Shown here: positions 15,742-24,700 of the stretch, piece by piece
How positions within the stretch are numbered: position 1 is the first letter of the stretch
Layout: each line of letters opens with the position of its first letter
Assembly (NCBI GenBank): GCA_009785335.1
Contig: WQWM01000002.1
Coordinates: forward strand, 62,001-126,000
Length of the DNA stretch: 64,000 nucleotides
Direction: 5' to 3'
Source of the DNA: Oscillospiraceae bacterium
GTDB lineage: Bacteria > Bacillota > Clostridia > Oscillospirales > Acutalibacteraceae
Made by a program: the position numbers and the translations under genes
The notes under the pieces: generated by a model
What the model was told of the DNA's origin: nothing
Database searches by the model: none
The model's input: the letters and a program-made list of their open reading frames with translations, nothing else

Positions 15742-16215
15742 ACCCTGCCACTCTTGCCGATGATGTAACAGCAGGCAATGCAGTCATAGGTGACGGGTGG
15801 CAGAGGCGGGGCGCGGGGTGATTCTGTTGCTTGGGTTGGGTTTTTATTTTGGGGCATGGGGCTCCTATTGTCGTTAGCTTTTCAATGATGTGCATGGGGG
15901 CGCTCCTTTCTATTTCGTTTTTTAACGCAAAAAAGCTCGAGCTTCTCAAATGAGATTCTCGGGCTTGGGTGGGTTATTTTGTTGTATAGGGAGTTTGTAT
16001 CGGGGCAGTTCGGGGGAAAGGCGCGACTGCATCTACGAAAACAATGCTGTGATTTTAGAGCTGAAAAAGTGCTCAATCCCGCTATATTAGCGAGGTTGAG
16101 GGGCTTGCATCTTTTTGTGCAATGGTTATGTCTAAAGTGACAAAATTTAATACCATAGACAAACCGTACTACCTCGGGCTGCTTCGGGCCCCAAGCACTG
16201 CGCAAACGCATACAA
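15742..16215. other. non-coding stretch without recognisable genes
   Basis: Open frames here are short, low in typical codon use and match nothing I know. The stretch lies between mobile-element remnants and an intact operon, so it probably marks the right edge of the accessory region. I see no repeat pair that would define an attachment site. Confidence 0.5.
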
Positions 16216-17364
16216 TCAAGCTTTCATAACGGTTTCCATTTCAAGGCCATACTCTAATTCCAACAACCGCCAATAATAAGGCACTAGCGACGCATCGTCA
16301 TCGGGAAAAATAAAGCAAGAACAGGCGCATCCGGCTCTTGGGGCATTATTATATGTCCAATGAAACCGGAATTTACAACGCTCCTTCTTAGCTTCTTGAA
16401 AATCGCAAAAACGGCAATGCGTATTCGCAAAAACATCACGTATAACTTCCGGCATTGTTGTAATTTCGTCCATGTAATTATTCGGGTTTTTAAGAATCAA
16501 CCTCAAACATTTATAGCCAAGATGCACAATGCGCTTCGTATCGAAAAAGTAATTCCCATCGTATTTTACATTTGTAAAATTTGTAGAATAGTCATAGAAT
16601 GTGGTATAGAAGCAAATTCTATCTTTGGAGTAGCCTTGTGATTGCAACTCATACCTAATCCAATCATCCATTGGGATTTTATCGTGGTCAGCCGTAAATC
16701 TAAAGTCAAAATTCATATGACCCCCATAATGCAACGCAGGTCTGACCATAGACGCTAGAGTTGGTGCTTCTTGCTGTTGATTTTTGTTTTCATGCCATAA
16801 ATCACAAAATGTTTTGAGCGTATCAATCAATTCAGGCGCATCAGGATATTCAACCGTGAACGAACTTACTGTTTTAGCAAAGGGTTTTCCGTTAAAATCG
16901 GAAATAGAAAACCCAAAATCAACAAGTCGGGATAAAATCCACTCATACTTCGTAACAGCACTTAACCCATATGTCGCCGTTTGCTTTAGCGATTCCTTAA
17001 AAGCCGGCAAGGAAACAATTAACTGATGATTATGCACCTCGCCGTTTTGTGATAAACGAAACAATGTGTCGGGAAGTCTGTTTACAGAATTTTTCGACTT
17101 CATGATTAAAGCGTGTTCTTTTGATTTTTTATCTGCCGATTGTAAGTTGTAATCCGTTAAAACTAAGCCATAGGCTTCTGGTTGCTTTGCTATGTCTAGG
17201 TACATTTCCTTGATTAAATCGCGCAATTGTGAAAAATGCTTTCTAAAATCCTCTGGCAATCCATTAGCAAGCGGATAATCATCCGGCACAGGCAACATAG
17301 TGTTGGCAATCAACTCTGCTGCATGTTGGCAATGATATTTATGGTCCATAACATCTCCATGCAT
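16216..17364 (-). CDS. protein of unknown function, third gene of the AraC/GyrI operon
   Basis: 382 residues; the ATG at 17364 has GGAGG eight bases upstream. I do not recognise the family. There is no signal peptide or membrane segment. The C-terminal third has clustered Cys and His residues (NTHCRFCDFQEAKKERCKF, then AGCACSCF), which could bind zinc or an Fe–S cluster. The protein otherwise looks globular with mixed charge (LHYGGHMNFDFRFTADHDKIP). It follows the 969-residue multidomain gene by 44 bases on the same strand, so it is likely co-transcribed with it and with the AraC regulator upstream. Its base composition is lower in GC than that of its two operon partners. Confidence 0.7.
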   Translation of the reverse strand: MHGDVMDHKYHCQHAAELIANTMLPVPDDYPLANGLPEDFRKHFSQLRDLIKEMYLDIAKQPEAYGLVLTDYNLQSADKKSKEHALIMKSKNSVNRLPDTLFRLSQNGEVHNHQLIVSLPAFKESLKQTATYGLSAVTKYEWILSRLVDFGFSISDFNGKPFAKTVSSFTVEYPDAPELIDTLKTFCDLWHENKNQQQEAPTLASMVRPALHYGGHMNFDFRFTADHDKIPMDDWIRYELQSQGYSKDRICFYTTFYDYSTNFTNVKYDGNYFFDTKRIVHLGYKCLRLILKNPNNYMDEITTMPEVIRDVFANTHCRFCDFQEAKKERCKFRFHWTYNNAPRAGCACSCFIFPDDDASLVPYYWRLLELEYGLEMETVMKA

Positions 17365-17408
17365 TATTTATTCCTCCGAAAATATCTGGCCTGGTTTTCT
17401 GGGTTCGC

Positions 17409-20318
17409 TCATTTCGCTTCCCCTTCCTCAAACACCTTCAATATCTCCCCGCAGATCGCGCCCATTTCCCGCAGGAGCGCTGCGATCTTCGCCCGGAACT
17501 TGCGCTGGCGGAATTTTTTCGCAGGTGGATAAAAGCCGCCACTCAGCTTCCATATCTTGTCCTTGCATTTGAAGAAGCGTTCATAGAGCGGCAGGAGCTT
17601 TGCGGCGATCTCAACCTCCGGCGCGGCGGCTCTGATGAAATGATCGGCATTGCTGGTGCAAACATTGCAGTAGGGCTTGCAGTGAAGGCTCCAGATGAGG
17701 CCGCCCAGTTCTTCTTCTGTTTTGCCTGTGAAGTTCGTTTCGTCCAACAGATTATCGGCCCACAAATCAAACGCTGCCCTACCAAACAGAATACCCTCGG
17801 CAGGCGGCTGTGTCAGCAGCGAAGGGATGGCGGCGATGGCCTCGCGATATATCTGCGGCAGTGGCGTCTTTTCGATGGGTTCGCCTACGAAAAACAGGCC
17901 TTTACTCCCCAGCAGGCCGTCCGCGCTGGTGGTATAGCCGTCGTCATCTGTCTCCACGCGTTCCGGGCCGCAATAGAGATTGACATGCAGCGTGTCGCCG
18001 TCATAACCACCGATCAGGCAGCCTTCAGGCATGAGATCGCAGCAATTGCCGTTGAGCAAGGTCACATTGCCCATACCCCAGGCCAACACCGGGATGCCCT
18101 TGTCAATCGACGCTTTGATGGCGTTCGTCACCGTGCGCAAATTCTCTTTGATATATGCCGCCGAGAGATAGGTGCAATCGCGCCCAAAGGCGGCGAAGGC
18201 CCGCTTGATCACCTGCGGCGCGAAAAAACAGGCAGTGAAGCCGCTGTCGGCGGGCTTTTCGTCGAGGGTATCATACATGGGCGTGAACATGTCGCCCGTG
18301 ATTGCTGAAAAGAAATGCATTCCTTTGTTGCCGTTGTTTTCCGCAAACATCGTCAGCGCCTCTTCGTCAAAGCCCACAAGCTTTGCCACAGAGCAAATCG
18401 CCGAAGCCAGGAAATAATTCTCCCAGTTTTGGATGCGGCGATATTCCGTGATGCGGTTGCTGGTGCGCGGTGGTTCGCCGCCAGCGAAGGGGTCAGCAAC
18501 GGTGTCGGAGGGCAGCGCTACTGGTTGCTCCTGCGCCTGCTCCACCATGCCCACAATCTCTGGTGCTTTCGGGTCATAGCTTTTGGGCTGAACAGGCACG
18601 TACAAATAGGTGAATTCGTGTCCATTCTTTTTCGGGTTATAATGGCCGTAGTATTCAAATATAGGAATCGAAGGATCGCCATAGGTATAGCCAAACTTCG
18701 GGGCGATTTGCTCGCCAATCCACTCATATGGAGGGATACCGCCTTCGAATGTCTTACGGCCAAGCGCTTTTGCGGTTTCCTTGCACATACGGATACGCAT
18801 GTATTGCGCGGCAGGCACTTTGTAAATATCGAACCCGTCCGGCTGCTGCTCGGAACCGACAACAAAGCCAATCATCACACCGTTTGGATTTTGCGGGGAA
18901 AGATAATTCACGCTGACGCATGCGTCCCAATCTTTTGCATACCGGTCAATTGCAATCTTGGTGTCCAGCACCATAAAATCGCCCATGATTTTATCGACGT
19001 TCGGCTCATCGCCATTGCTGTCCGCATAGCCGATTTTGCCGCACCATGTGGTGCTCGGCCATTCTACCAAATCAACCGCAATGCCGTTGTAGTCAAACGT
19101 TTTGATGATTTTCTCCTGCTGCTCCTGCGCCTGCTCCACCATGCCAACAATTTCCGGGGCTTTCGGGTCATAGCTTTCCGGCTCTTCCCAGCGTTCCAAC
19201 AGATCTTTAACAATTACCTGTATTTGCTTTTCTGTTTCGATGGCTTTTTCAAGCATGGCAACAAGATTATGGCGTACCTCTCCGCTCCAAGCCACCGCGC
19301 CATTTTCGCCCGCTGCCCAAGCCACGTTGAGCATCTCATATGGCGTTACAGCCAGAATATCATCTGCGATGGATTGATAGGCCCCGGCAATCTCCATCAG
19401 TTTTTGCTGCTTCATACCGCCAAGCAATGCCGAAGCATCGCGAAGATATACATATGCGCTGCGACGTGCGTCTGCCAGACAGCCAATATGATAATGCATA
19501 CAGCCGCAGTCTGCTTTCCAGGCCTCGTCGCTGTTTTGAAGTTTTTCGATCAGCAGGCGGTAGGCCGCTTCGCCAAAGCGATTGTCAGCGCGAGGGGTAT
19601 GGTTCCAATATGCAATGCAAATCTCCAGTGATTTCTTCAGCAAGGCGAGAGGATCGCCTTTTTCACAGGGCTTGTCAAAAAATCGCATAAACCCCTCAGG
19701 ATACACGCCGGGATAGTTTACGGCGCGCAAATACTCGCCCGGCATATCCGGCAGCGGTTGTCGGCTGAGAGGGGTTTGCGTATGAAAATAGCTCCTGCCG
19801 AAGAAAGCGGTTTTATCGTAGCCGGTGAGAATCTCCCACTCCGGGTCTGCGAACAGACCCATGCCCAGCACTGGCCTGCCTGTATCAAGATTTCCTCTGG
19901 CGCGCTTGCCGCGCTTACGTTCACCCTCAATTGCGTACATTTCATAGCCGATGGCTGCGCTAATCTGATCGTCCCAAACATCGCCGTTTTGAGGAATTTC
20001 GGAACTCGGGTCTAGGTTTACTTTTATGCCAATGCGGTAACACAGCCCCGAAACGCCCATGAGGGTTTCGTAGCTGACCGGCGCACCCAGCACTTCCGTT
20101 ACGGCGGCGATGCAGCCGCAGTAGGTGTTGTCCTGCCATTTTCCCCATCCCAGCATGGGCGCATCGTCGATGTAGCTACCGCCGTTGGCGGTTTTGACAA
20201 CGTAGGGTTTTCGCGGTTCCACGTTACCCTGCACCTGCTCCACCATGCCCACAATCTCCGGCACTTTCGGGTCATAGCTTTCGGGTTGGTGGGCGGGTTT
20301 TCTGTTCGGTAGTGCCAT
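17409..20318 (-). CDS. three-domain protein: peptidase-like / GyrI-like / peptidase-like, joined by a triplicated linker
   Basis: 969 residues from the ATG at 20318 (AAGGAG upstream; an in-frame ATG at 20351 is less likely). A 20-residue linker, ESYDPKAPEIVGMVEQ with small changes, appears at about residues 12–31, 378–398 and 577–596. It divides the chain into domain 1 (about 35–370, NTYCGCIAAVTEVLG and other C39/BtrH-like cysteine-peptidase-type features), domain 2 (about 400–570, a GyrI-like small-molecule-binding fold with GFDIYKVPAAQYMRI and PIFEYYG) and domain 3 (about 600–969, a second peptidase-like domain with IKASIDKGIPVLAWG). Domain 3 resembles the products at 49359 and 50413. It is probably cytoplasmic. 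The function is unknown; binding or sensing of a small ligand is an inference. Confidence 0.8.
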   Translation of the reverse strand: MALPNRKPAHQPESYDPKVPEIVGMVEQVQGNVEPRKPYVVKTANGGSYIDDAPMLGWGKWQDNTYCGCIAAVTEVLGAPVSYETLMGVSGLCYRIGIKVNLDPSSEIPQNGDVWDDQISAAIGYEMYAIEGERKRGKRARGNLDTGRPVLGMGLFADPEWEILTGYDKTAFFGRSYFHTQTPLSRQPLPDMPGEYLRAVNYPGVYPEGFMRFFDKPCEKGDPLALLKKSLEICIAYWNHTPRADNRFGEAAYRLLIEKLQNSDEAWKADCGCMHYHIGCLADARRSAYVYLRDASALLGGMKQQKLMEIAGAYQSIADDILAVTPYEMLNVAWAAGENGAVAWSGEVRHNLVAMLEKAIETEKQIQVIVKDLLERWEEPESYDPKAPEIVGMVEQAQEQQEKIIKTFDYNGIAVDLVEWPSTTWCGKIGYADSNGDEPNVDKIMGDFMVLDTKIAIDRYAKDWDACVSVNYLSPQNPNGVMIGFVVGSEQQPDGFDIYKVPAAQYMRIRMCKETAKALGRKTFEGGIPPYEWIGEQIAPKFGYTYGDPSIPIFEYYGHYNPKKNGHEFTYLYVPVQPKSYDPKAPEIVGMVEQAQEQPVALPSDTVADPFAGGEPPRTSNRITEYRRIQNWENYFLASAICSVAKLVGFDEEALTMFAENNGNKGMHFFSAITGDMFTPMYDTLDEKPADSGFTACFFAPQVIKRAFAAFGRDCTYLSAAYIKENLRTVTNAIKASIDKGIPVLAWGMGNVTLLNGNCCDLMPEGCLIGGYDGDTLHVNLYCGPERVETDDDGYTTSADGLLGSKGLFFVGEPIEKTPLPQIYREAIAAIPSLLTQPPAEGILFGRAAFDLWADNLLDETNFTGKTEEELGGLIWSLHCKPYCNVCTSNADHFIRAAAPEVEIAAKLLPLYERFFKCKDKIWKLSGGFYPPAKKFRQRKFRAKIAALLREMGAICGEILKVFEEGEAK

Positions 20319-20356
20319 AATTTTGCTCCTTTTTCCTTTAAGATAACCCAATTATA

Positions 20357-21568
20357 TCACATCTGCCGAGGCGTTGTCTTTTCACACAGTTCCAAATTTT
20401 CATTATTTTGCGACAATTTCACCGAACAATACAATTTCATGCCCAAGTTTTTGAACCCGGCGTGCGCGTCGTATACCGCAAAGCAATCTTCACGCTGAGC
20501 AGCCATGTTGTTGCCTGCCGCGAAGGCGAGTAAGCGCTCGCACAGGGCGTGGTAGTCGCCCATCACTGGGCTGTGCAGCACAAGATAATGCCCCGGCGGC
20601 AGCGTGAGCGTGTGCTCCTCATTAGGCTCACCCACTCGCACCCCACAAGTGCAGCCATGTGCGTTGTGCTGCACATAGAACTCCCTTGCATGCTGCGCCG
20701 CCTGCGGATAATTCGCCATCACGTCGCGGGCAGCGGCTTTTTCGGTCTTTGCAGAAGCGACAACAAAATGCAGCGCGGGGTTTTGTTCAAGCGTGATGTT
20801 GGCGCAATCGGCACGCCTTTGGATGGGCAGAAACAGCCGCAGCTTCACCGGTCGGCCGTTTTTCATGATGTATTCTTCAAAGTAGGGCTGCTCGGTGCGC
20901 TCGAACATGCTGCCCGCCAACCATGCTAGGTACAGGTAATCCCACGCGGCGTTGATCTTTGCTTCTTCATTTGGCGCAGTGGTGGTTGCGAACAGCGCAG
21001 AAATCACCGGGTGGTCTGCTTGGTCTGATTCGATGTACAGTTCATAGCAAGACTCCGCGCCAAGTTGCTTGCCGCTGCGGCCAAACACTCTGCCGTTGTA
21101 GCCGGGGCGCTGTGCAAACAACCATTCGAGGGCGCGGTCTTCAATGCCTATGTATTTGGGGTCGTAATAGCGCAGGCATTGTGTTGCGGGGATGTGTTCC
21201 GGCTTGACTGAAACCGGGAATAACGCTTGCCCTGCAAACGGCGGGAAGAAATAGTACGCCTCGCCGGTTTTGTATGCGGAGGGGGTCATGCCAACGGTCT
21301 GCCGCACGGCGCGGTTGAGTGCCGACTGCGACGAAAACCCGCACCGGCAGGCGATGTCTGCCAGTGAAAATTGCGATGTTTTAATCAGCGCCAGCGCGTT
21401 CGACAGCCTGCGGCGGCGAATGTATTCGCCCATTGTGTGGCCGATTACGCTGTACAGCTCGCGATATAATTGCGAACGCGAAAGCAGCCCAGCTTGCGCC
21501 AAGCGTTGCATGTTATGGTCGTCTGCGATGTTCTGTTCCAGCTTGGCAAGAAGGGGTTCAAGCAGCAT
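20357..21568 (-). CDS. AraC-family regulator with a GyrI-like ligand-binding domain
   Basis: 403 residues. The ATG at 21568 is preceded by AAGGAG and follows a consensus-spaced promoter. The N-terminus is a double helix-turn-helix AraC domain (about 5–105: LSRSQLYRELYSVIGHTMGE, FSLADIACRCGFSSQSALN, RAVRQTVGMTPSAYK). From about residue 125 a GyrI-like (AraC effector-binding) domain follows, with FPVSVKPEHIPATQCLRY, and there is a second repeat near the C-terminus (TLTLPPGHYLVLHSP). It is the first gene of a likely three-gene operon and presumably controls the two genes downstream in response to a small molecule bound by one of the GyrI-like domains. Confidence 0.88.
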   Translation of the reverse strand: MLLEPLLAKLEQNIADDHNMQRLAQAGLLSRSQLYRELYSVIGHTMGEYIRRRRLSNALALIKTSQFSLADIACRCGFSSQSALNRAVRQTVGMTPSAYKTGEAYYFFPPFAGQALFPVSVKPEHIPATQCLRYYDPKYIGIEDRALEWLFAQRPGYNGRVFGRSGKQLGAESCYELYIESDQADHPVISALFATTTAPNEEAKINAAWDYLYLAWLAGSMFERTEQPYFEEYIMKNGRPVKLRLFLPIQRRADCANITLEQNPALHFVVASAKTEKAAARDVMANYPQAAQHAREFYVQHNAHGCTCGVRVGEPNEEHTLTLPPGHYLVLHSPVMGDYHALCERLLAFAAGNNMAAQREDCFAVYDAHAGFKNLGMKLYCSVKLSQNNENLELCEKTTPRQM

Positions 21569-21598
21569 GGCGGGCTCCTTATATTCGGCGTTATCCCT

Positions 21599-21627
21599 AT
21601 TATACCGCATTTGGGGGCTGCTGGCAA
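21599..21627 (-). promoter_or_regulatory. promoter of the AraC/GyrI operon
   Basis: On the minus strand TTGCCA (21622–21627), 17 bases, TATAAT (21599–21604), about 30 bases before the AraC start codon. Confidence 0.7.
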
Positions 21628-21798
21628 GAGGGTATTTATGGCCTGCGGTGCAAAAACATGTTTTTCCCTGTTTTTGGAACAAAAATCATAAATGAGTCGC
21701 ATGATGGTTTTCGGGTCGCTTTGCTGCTCATCATGACCGCTATGCGCAACCTGTCGAAACCTGCTAACCCCGCAATATAGCGATTCTTCAGTTCACAT

Positions 21799-21839
21799 AT
21801 ACCAAACGAGCCACCCATAACAGGCAGCTCGCTTGGTAT
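21799..21839 (-). terminator. hairpin just downstream of tRNA-Ser, probable terminator
   Basis: Arms ATACCAAACGAGC and GCTCGCTTGGTAT pair over 12 of 13 positions around a 15-base loop. It begins 20 bases after the tRNA 3' end, with short T stretches on the minus strand. It may end the tRNA transcript and that of the operon on its other side. Confidence 0.5.
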
Positions 21840-21858
21840 TAAATTTTGTCATTTAATA

Positions 21859-21947
21859 TGGCGGAGGGCGAGGGATTCGAACCCCCGTGGGCTTGCGCCC
21901 TAACGGTTTTCAAGACCGCCCCGTTATGACCACTTCGGTAGCCCTCC
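21859..21947 (-). tRNA. tRNA-Ser (anticodon UGA)
   Basis: Class II tRNA with a long variable arm. The acceptor stem is GGAGGGC/GCCCTCC, the discriminator base is G and the CCA end is encoded. The anticodon loop CTTGAAA gives UGA. The T arm contains GGTTCGAATCC. The length is 89 nt including CCA. It reads serine UCA codons. Confidence 0.96.
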
Positions 21948-21968
21948 GCATGATAATAGTATAACAGA

Positions 21969-23051
21969 TTATTGGGATGTTGTCAAGTGTTTCGTGTGCA
22001 ATAACCTTGGCCAAGCATAGGCAAAAAAGCCCTGCATGGCTTCGCAGTATACATTTTTTCCCAGCTGTGCAGCAAAAACATCACGGTCACGCCGGCAACC
22101 ACCGCGGCATAGCGGGTGCCATGAGCAGGCAGTGCAATCCGGGTGCTGCTGTGCGCTTTGTTCGATAAACCGCAACTGCGCGCGTCGTTGATCAATATCC
22201 CGCATGTCATCCTCGCGCAAATTTCCCAGGCAATAGTCCTCATGCACGTAAAAATCGCAAGGGTACACGCTGCCGTCGGCCTCCACCACCGTTTGTAATC
22301 CACATTGCCCAGCCATGCCGCAAGCCTCGGGCGGGCGGCCATGCAGCAGGCCTAGCAGATTATCAAAATAGCGATGCGAGCGATAATTTCCACGCAATAT
22401 ATCATCATACCAAATATCAAACGCTGTCTTCAAATAGGCTTCGTAGTCCTTTGGCGCAAGTGCCCAAGGCTGCTTGCCACGCGGTTTTCCGTAAGGTTCA
22501 AGGCAGGGAATGTATTGTACGAAATCAACATTCAACTTGCGAAAAAACGCGTCAATTTCGGCATAGCGATGGCAGCTTTGCTTGGTGAGTACCGCCAAGA
22601 TGTTCACCGCAACGTTGTTGGCCTGCAGCAATCTTAGCGCGTGGACGGTTTGGTCAAATTTGCTGCGATTGGCGTTGTGCAGTGCGCGTGGGCCATCTAG
22701 CGAAATCCCGACTAAAAACTCCTCGTTGCGCAAAAAATCGCACCAGCTTTGGTCGATGAACACGCCATTGGTTTGCAGCAAAAACGTGAGCGTGCAATTG
22801 TTTGGGTTGTTTTGCCGCGCAATATTCACCGCCTGCCGAAAGAAATCTAGACCCGCAAGCGTGGGTTCGCCACCCTGAAAAGCAATGGTACAATGCTGTG
22901 TTGCATGTGCGAGGGCTTTGCTTAGCACAGCGTGCAGGGTGTTAGGCGTCATGATTTCAAGTGTGCCATGGCCACGATAAAAACAATAGCGACAGCGCAA
23001 GTTGCAGCTGCCACCTGCGGGTTTTAGCAGCAAAAACAGGTTATCCATCAT
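21969..23051 (-). CDS. anaerobic sulfatase-maturating enzyme (radical SAM, SPASM type)
   Basis: 360 residues. The radical SAM cluster motif CNLRCRYCFY is at about residues 16–25, followed by the GGEPT motif (about 60) and the C-terminal SPASM Cys set (GQCGLQTVVEADGSVYPC, DCTACSWHPLCRGGCRRD). Enzymes with this layout turn a Cys or Ser of a sulfatase into formylglycine without oxygen. The start codon overlaps the stop of the sulfatase gene (ATGA type), so the pair is one operon and the sulfatase is the expected substrate. The length fits anSME proteins (360–420 residues). It acts in the cytoplasm. An oxygen-independent system fits an anaerobe. Confidence 0.92.
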   Translation of the reverse strand: MMDNLFLLLKPAGGSCNLRCRYCFYRGHGTLEIMTPNTLHAVLSKALAHATQHCTIAFQGGEPTLAGLDFFRQAVNIARQNNPNNCTLTFLLQTNGVFIDQSWCDFLRNEEFLVGISLDGPRALHNANRSKFDQTVHALRLLQANNVAVNILAVLTKQSCHRYAEIDAFFRKLNVDFVQYIPCLEPYGKPRGKQPWALAPKDYEAYLKTAFDIWYDDILRGNYRSHRYFDNLLGLLHGRPPEACGMAGQCGLQTVVEADGSVYPCDFYVHEDYCLGNLREDDMRDIDQRRAQLRFIEQSAQQHPDCTACSWHPLCRGGCRRDRDVFAAQLGKNVYCEAMQGFFAYAWPRLLHTKHLTTSQ

Positions 23052-24601
23052 CGCTTTGCCTTTCCGCGCACCCAGCGCATGAAATCCGAAACGAGGATTC
23101 CCAGCAAGCCTAACCCAGCCGTCACCAGCCGAATTGCCACGCGAGGCACACCATTGGCCACGGCGTTATTCCACAGCGTTTGCTTGGGGAACCGCTCGTC
23201 AAGGGTTGGTGGCACTACATCGCAAGTTTCAATGAGCCAATCCAGCATTTGCTGTTGCATTTGCGCAACTTGCTCAATGTAATTTGGGTTGTTGATTTCG
23301 TTCACGCGCTCGCCCTGTTGCAGGTCGTAGAACTCATCTTGCTCTTGCAGCCGACGAATGTATTTATAGCGTTTGTTGCGCAGCATCACGGCCTTGGTGT
23401 GCTCACCGTTGTTGCGTGCCTGAATGGTCAGCCGCAGCGCATAGCGGTCAAATTCCCCCTGAATTTGCTCTACCTCGCTGCAATGTGCTTCACCGGGCAG
23501 GCGGCCACCTTCGCAGGTGACGAACTCACGGTGCGGCAAGCTTTTGTTGGCCATGGCAGGCAGCAAGCTACGCGAAAAATGGCTGCGTTGCACCTGCGCG
23601 CCGCCCAACTGCGTCACGGTTGCAAACACATCCAGCAGTTCAACCAGATTATCATTCACGCCGCTGTCTACTGCCAAGCCTTTTGGCGGTTTAATCAACA
23701 ACGGCACGCGCACCAAGCATTCTGGAAAGCAATTTTGTGCTTTTTCCACCAGCCCAAAATCACCGGTGTAATCTCCGTGGTCTGAGAACACCAGCACCGC
23801 TGTGTCGTCAAAAATCCCCTCAGCCTTCAGCGCATCCAACACGCGCCCGACCAAGTCATCCACTTTCGCACACATCGCCAAATAGATCGTGCGCAGTTCG
23901 TCGAAACGCGCTTCCGCCCAGTCGCCCACGCCCAAGGTCTCACACAGAGCTTGTTCCATGGCGGGCTTGCCCTGCGTATCATCTAGTGTGGGCATACGCG
24001 GCGGCAGCTTGTTTTTATCAATGAGGTCGTAATATTTTTGCTCTACATGATAGGGCGGATGTGGATAAAACAACCCCAAGAACATGAAAAACGGCTTGTT
24101 CTTCGGCCGGTTTTTCATGCTGCGAATGGCACCTTCAACCAGAAGTTCATCCATATTCGGCTCATCGGGAATAATGCCATCCAAAAATGAATAACCAGCG
24201 CTGGGTTTGGCATGCGCAATGGGTTTGTGTGGCCGCTTCACTTTGATATATTCATCGATGAGTTGTTTGTGATACTTGGAGAATTGCCCCGCCATCAGAT
24301 CGCCGCGCGTGCAGGCAATGGTGTGATAGCCCGCCTGCTTCATGTCGCCATAGAGATTTTGCTCATGCGGCTGCAACAGGTGATTCATCGTGCGGTGCCC
24401 ATGCACATGGGGATATAATCCTGTGAACACGCTTGCGCGGCTGGGCACGCAAACAGGGTTTTGGCAAAATGCATGGGAAAACGACACCCCTTGCTGCGCC
24501 AGGGCATCCAGCACGGGTGTGTGTGCGGCGGCATTGCCTAGGTGAGCCAAGGCATCGGCGCGCATTTGGTCTGGGTTGATGATAATGATGTTCGGTTGCA
24601 T
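23048..24601 (-). CDS. Cys-type sulfatase (alkaline phosphatase superfamily)
   Basis: 517 residues. The N-terminal metal-binding motif IIIINPDQMRADALAHLG is followed by the modification motif NPVCVPSRASVFTG, whose Cys (in CVPSR) is converted to formylglycine by the co-encoded maturase. VFSDHGDYTGDFGLVEK gives the second metal site. The family hydrolyses sulfate esters or phosphonate monoesters. There is no signal peptide. A hydrophobic segment near the C-terminus (VTAGLGLLGILVSDFM) could anchor it in the membrane or be part of the fold. The substrate is unknown. The ATG at 24601 has GGAGAG upstream. Confidence 0.92.
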   Translation of the reverse strand: MQPNIIIINPDQMRADALAHLGNAAAHTPVLDALAQQGVSFSHAFCQNPVCVPSRASVFTGLYPHVHGHRTMNHLLQPHEQNLYGDMKQAGYHTIACTRGDLMAGQFSKYHKQLIDEYIKVKRPHKPIAHAKPSAGYSFLDGIIPDEPNMDELLVEGAIRSMKNRPKNKPFFMFLGLFYPHPPYHVEQKYYDLIDKNKLPPRMPTLDDTQGKPAMEQALCETLGVGDWAEARFDELRTIYLAMCAKVDDLVGRVLDALKAEGIFDDTAVLVFSDHGDYTGDFGLVEKAQNCFPECLVRVPLLIKPPKGLAVDSGVNDNLVELLDVFATVTQLGGAQVQRSHFSRSLLPAMANKSLPHREFVTCEGGRLPGEAHCSEVEQIQGEFDRYALRLTIQARNNGEHTKAVMLRNKRYKYIRRLQEQDEFYDLQQGERVNEINNPNYIEQVAQMQQQMLDWLIETCDVVPPTLDERFPKQTLWNNAVANGVPRVAIRLVTAGLGLLGILVSDFMRWVRGKAKR

Positions 24602-24664
24602 GCAAACTCTCCATTCTTCCTGTGCTTAACACCATTTTAACACACCTGCCGCTGCATTGCAAGC

Positions 24665-24693
24665 TTTACATTCTCGCAAAAATCTGTTATACT
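24665..24693 (+). promoter_or_regulatory. promoter placed so close to the start codon that the transcript would be almost leaderless
   Basis: TTTACA (24665–24670), 17 bases, TATACT (24688–24693). The ATG of the radical SAM gene is at 24701, seven bases past the -10 box, where transcription would normally begin. Confidence 0.6.
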
Positions 24694-24700
24694 AAAAGGC

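Noticed and set aside
15882-16211. Minus-strand frame of 109 codons
   Set aside because: Cys/His-rich random-looking composition, no ribosome site, no family; kept as non-coding.
18315-19631. Long plus-strand open frame of 438 codons inside the 969-residue gene
   Set aside because: It is the mirror of a clear minus-strand coding sequence with three recognisable domains and has no start signals.
24046-24056. Perfect DnaA box (TGTGGATAA) at 24048
   Set aside because: Single box inside the sulfatase gene, no neighbours; expected by chance.
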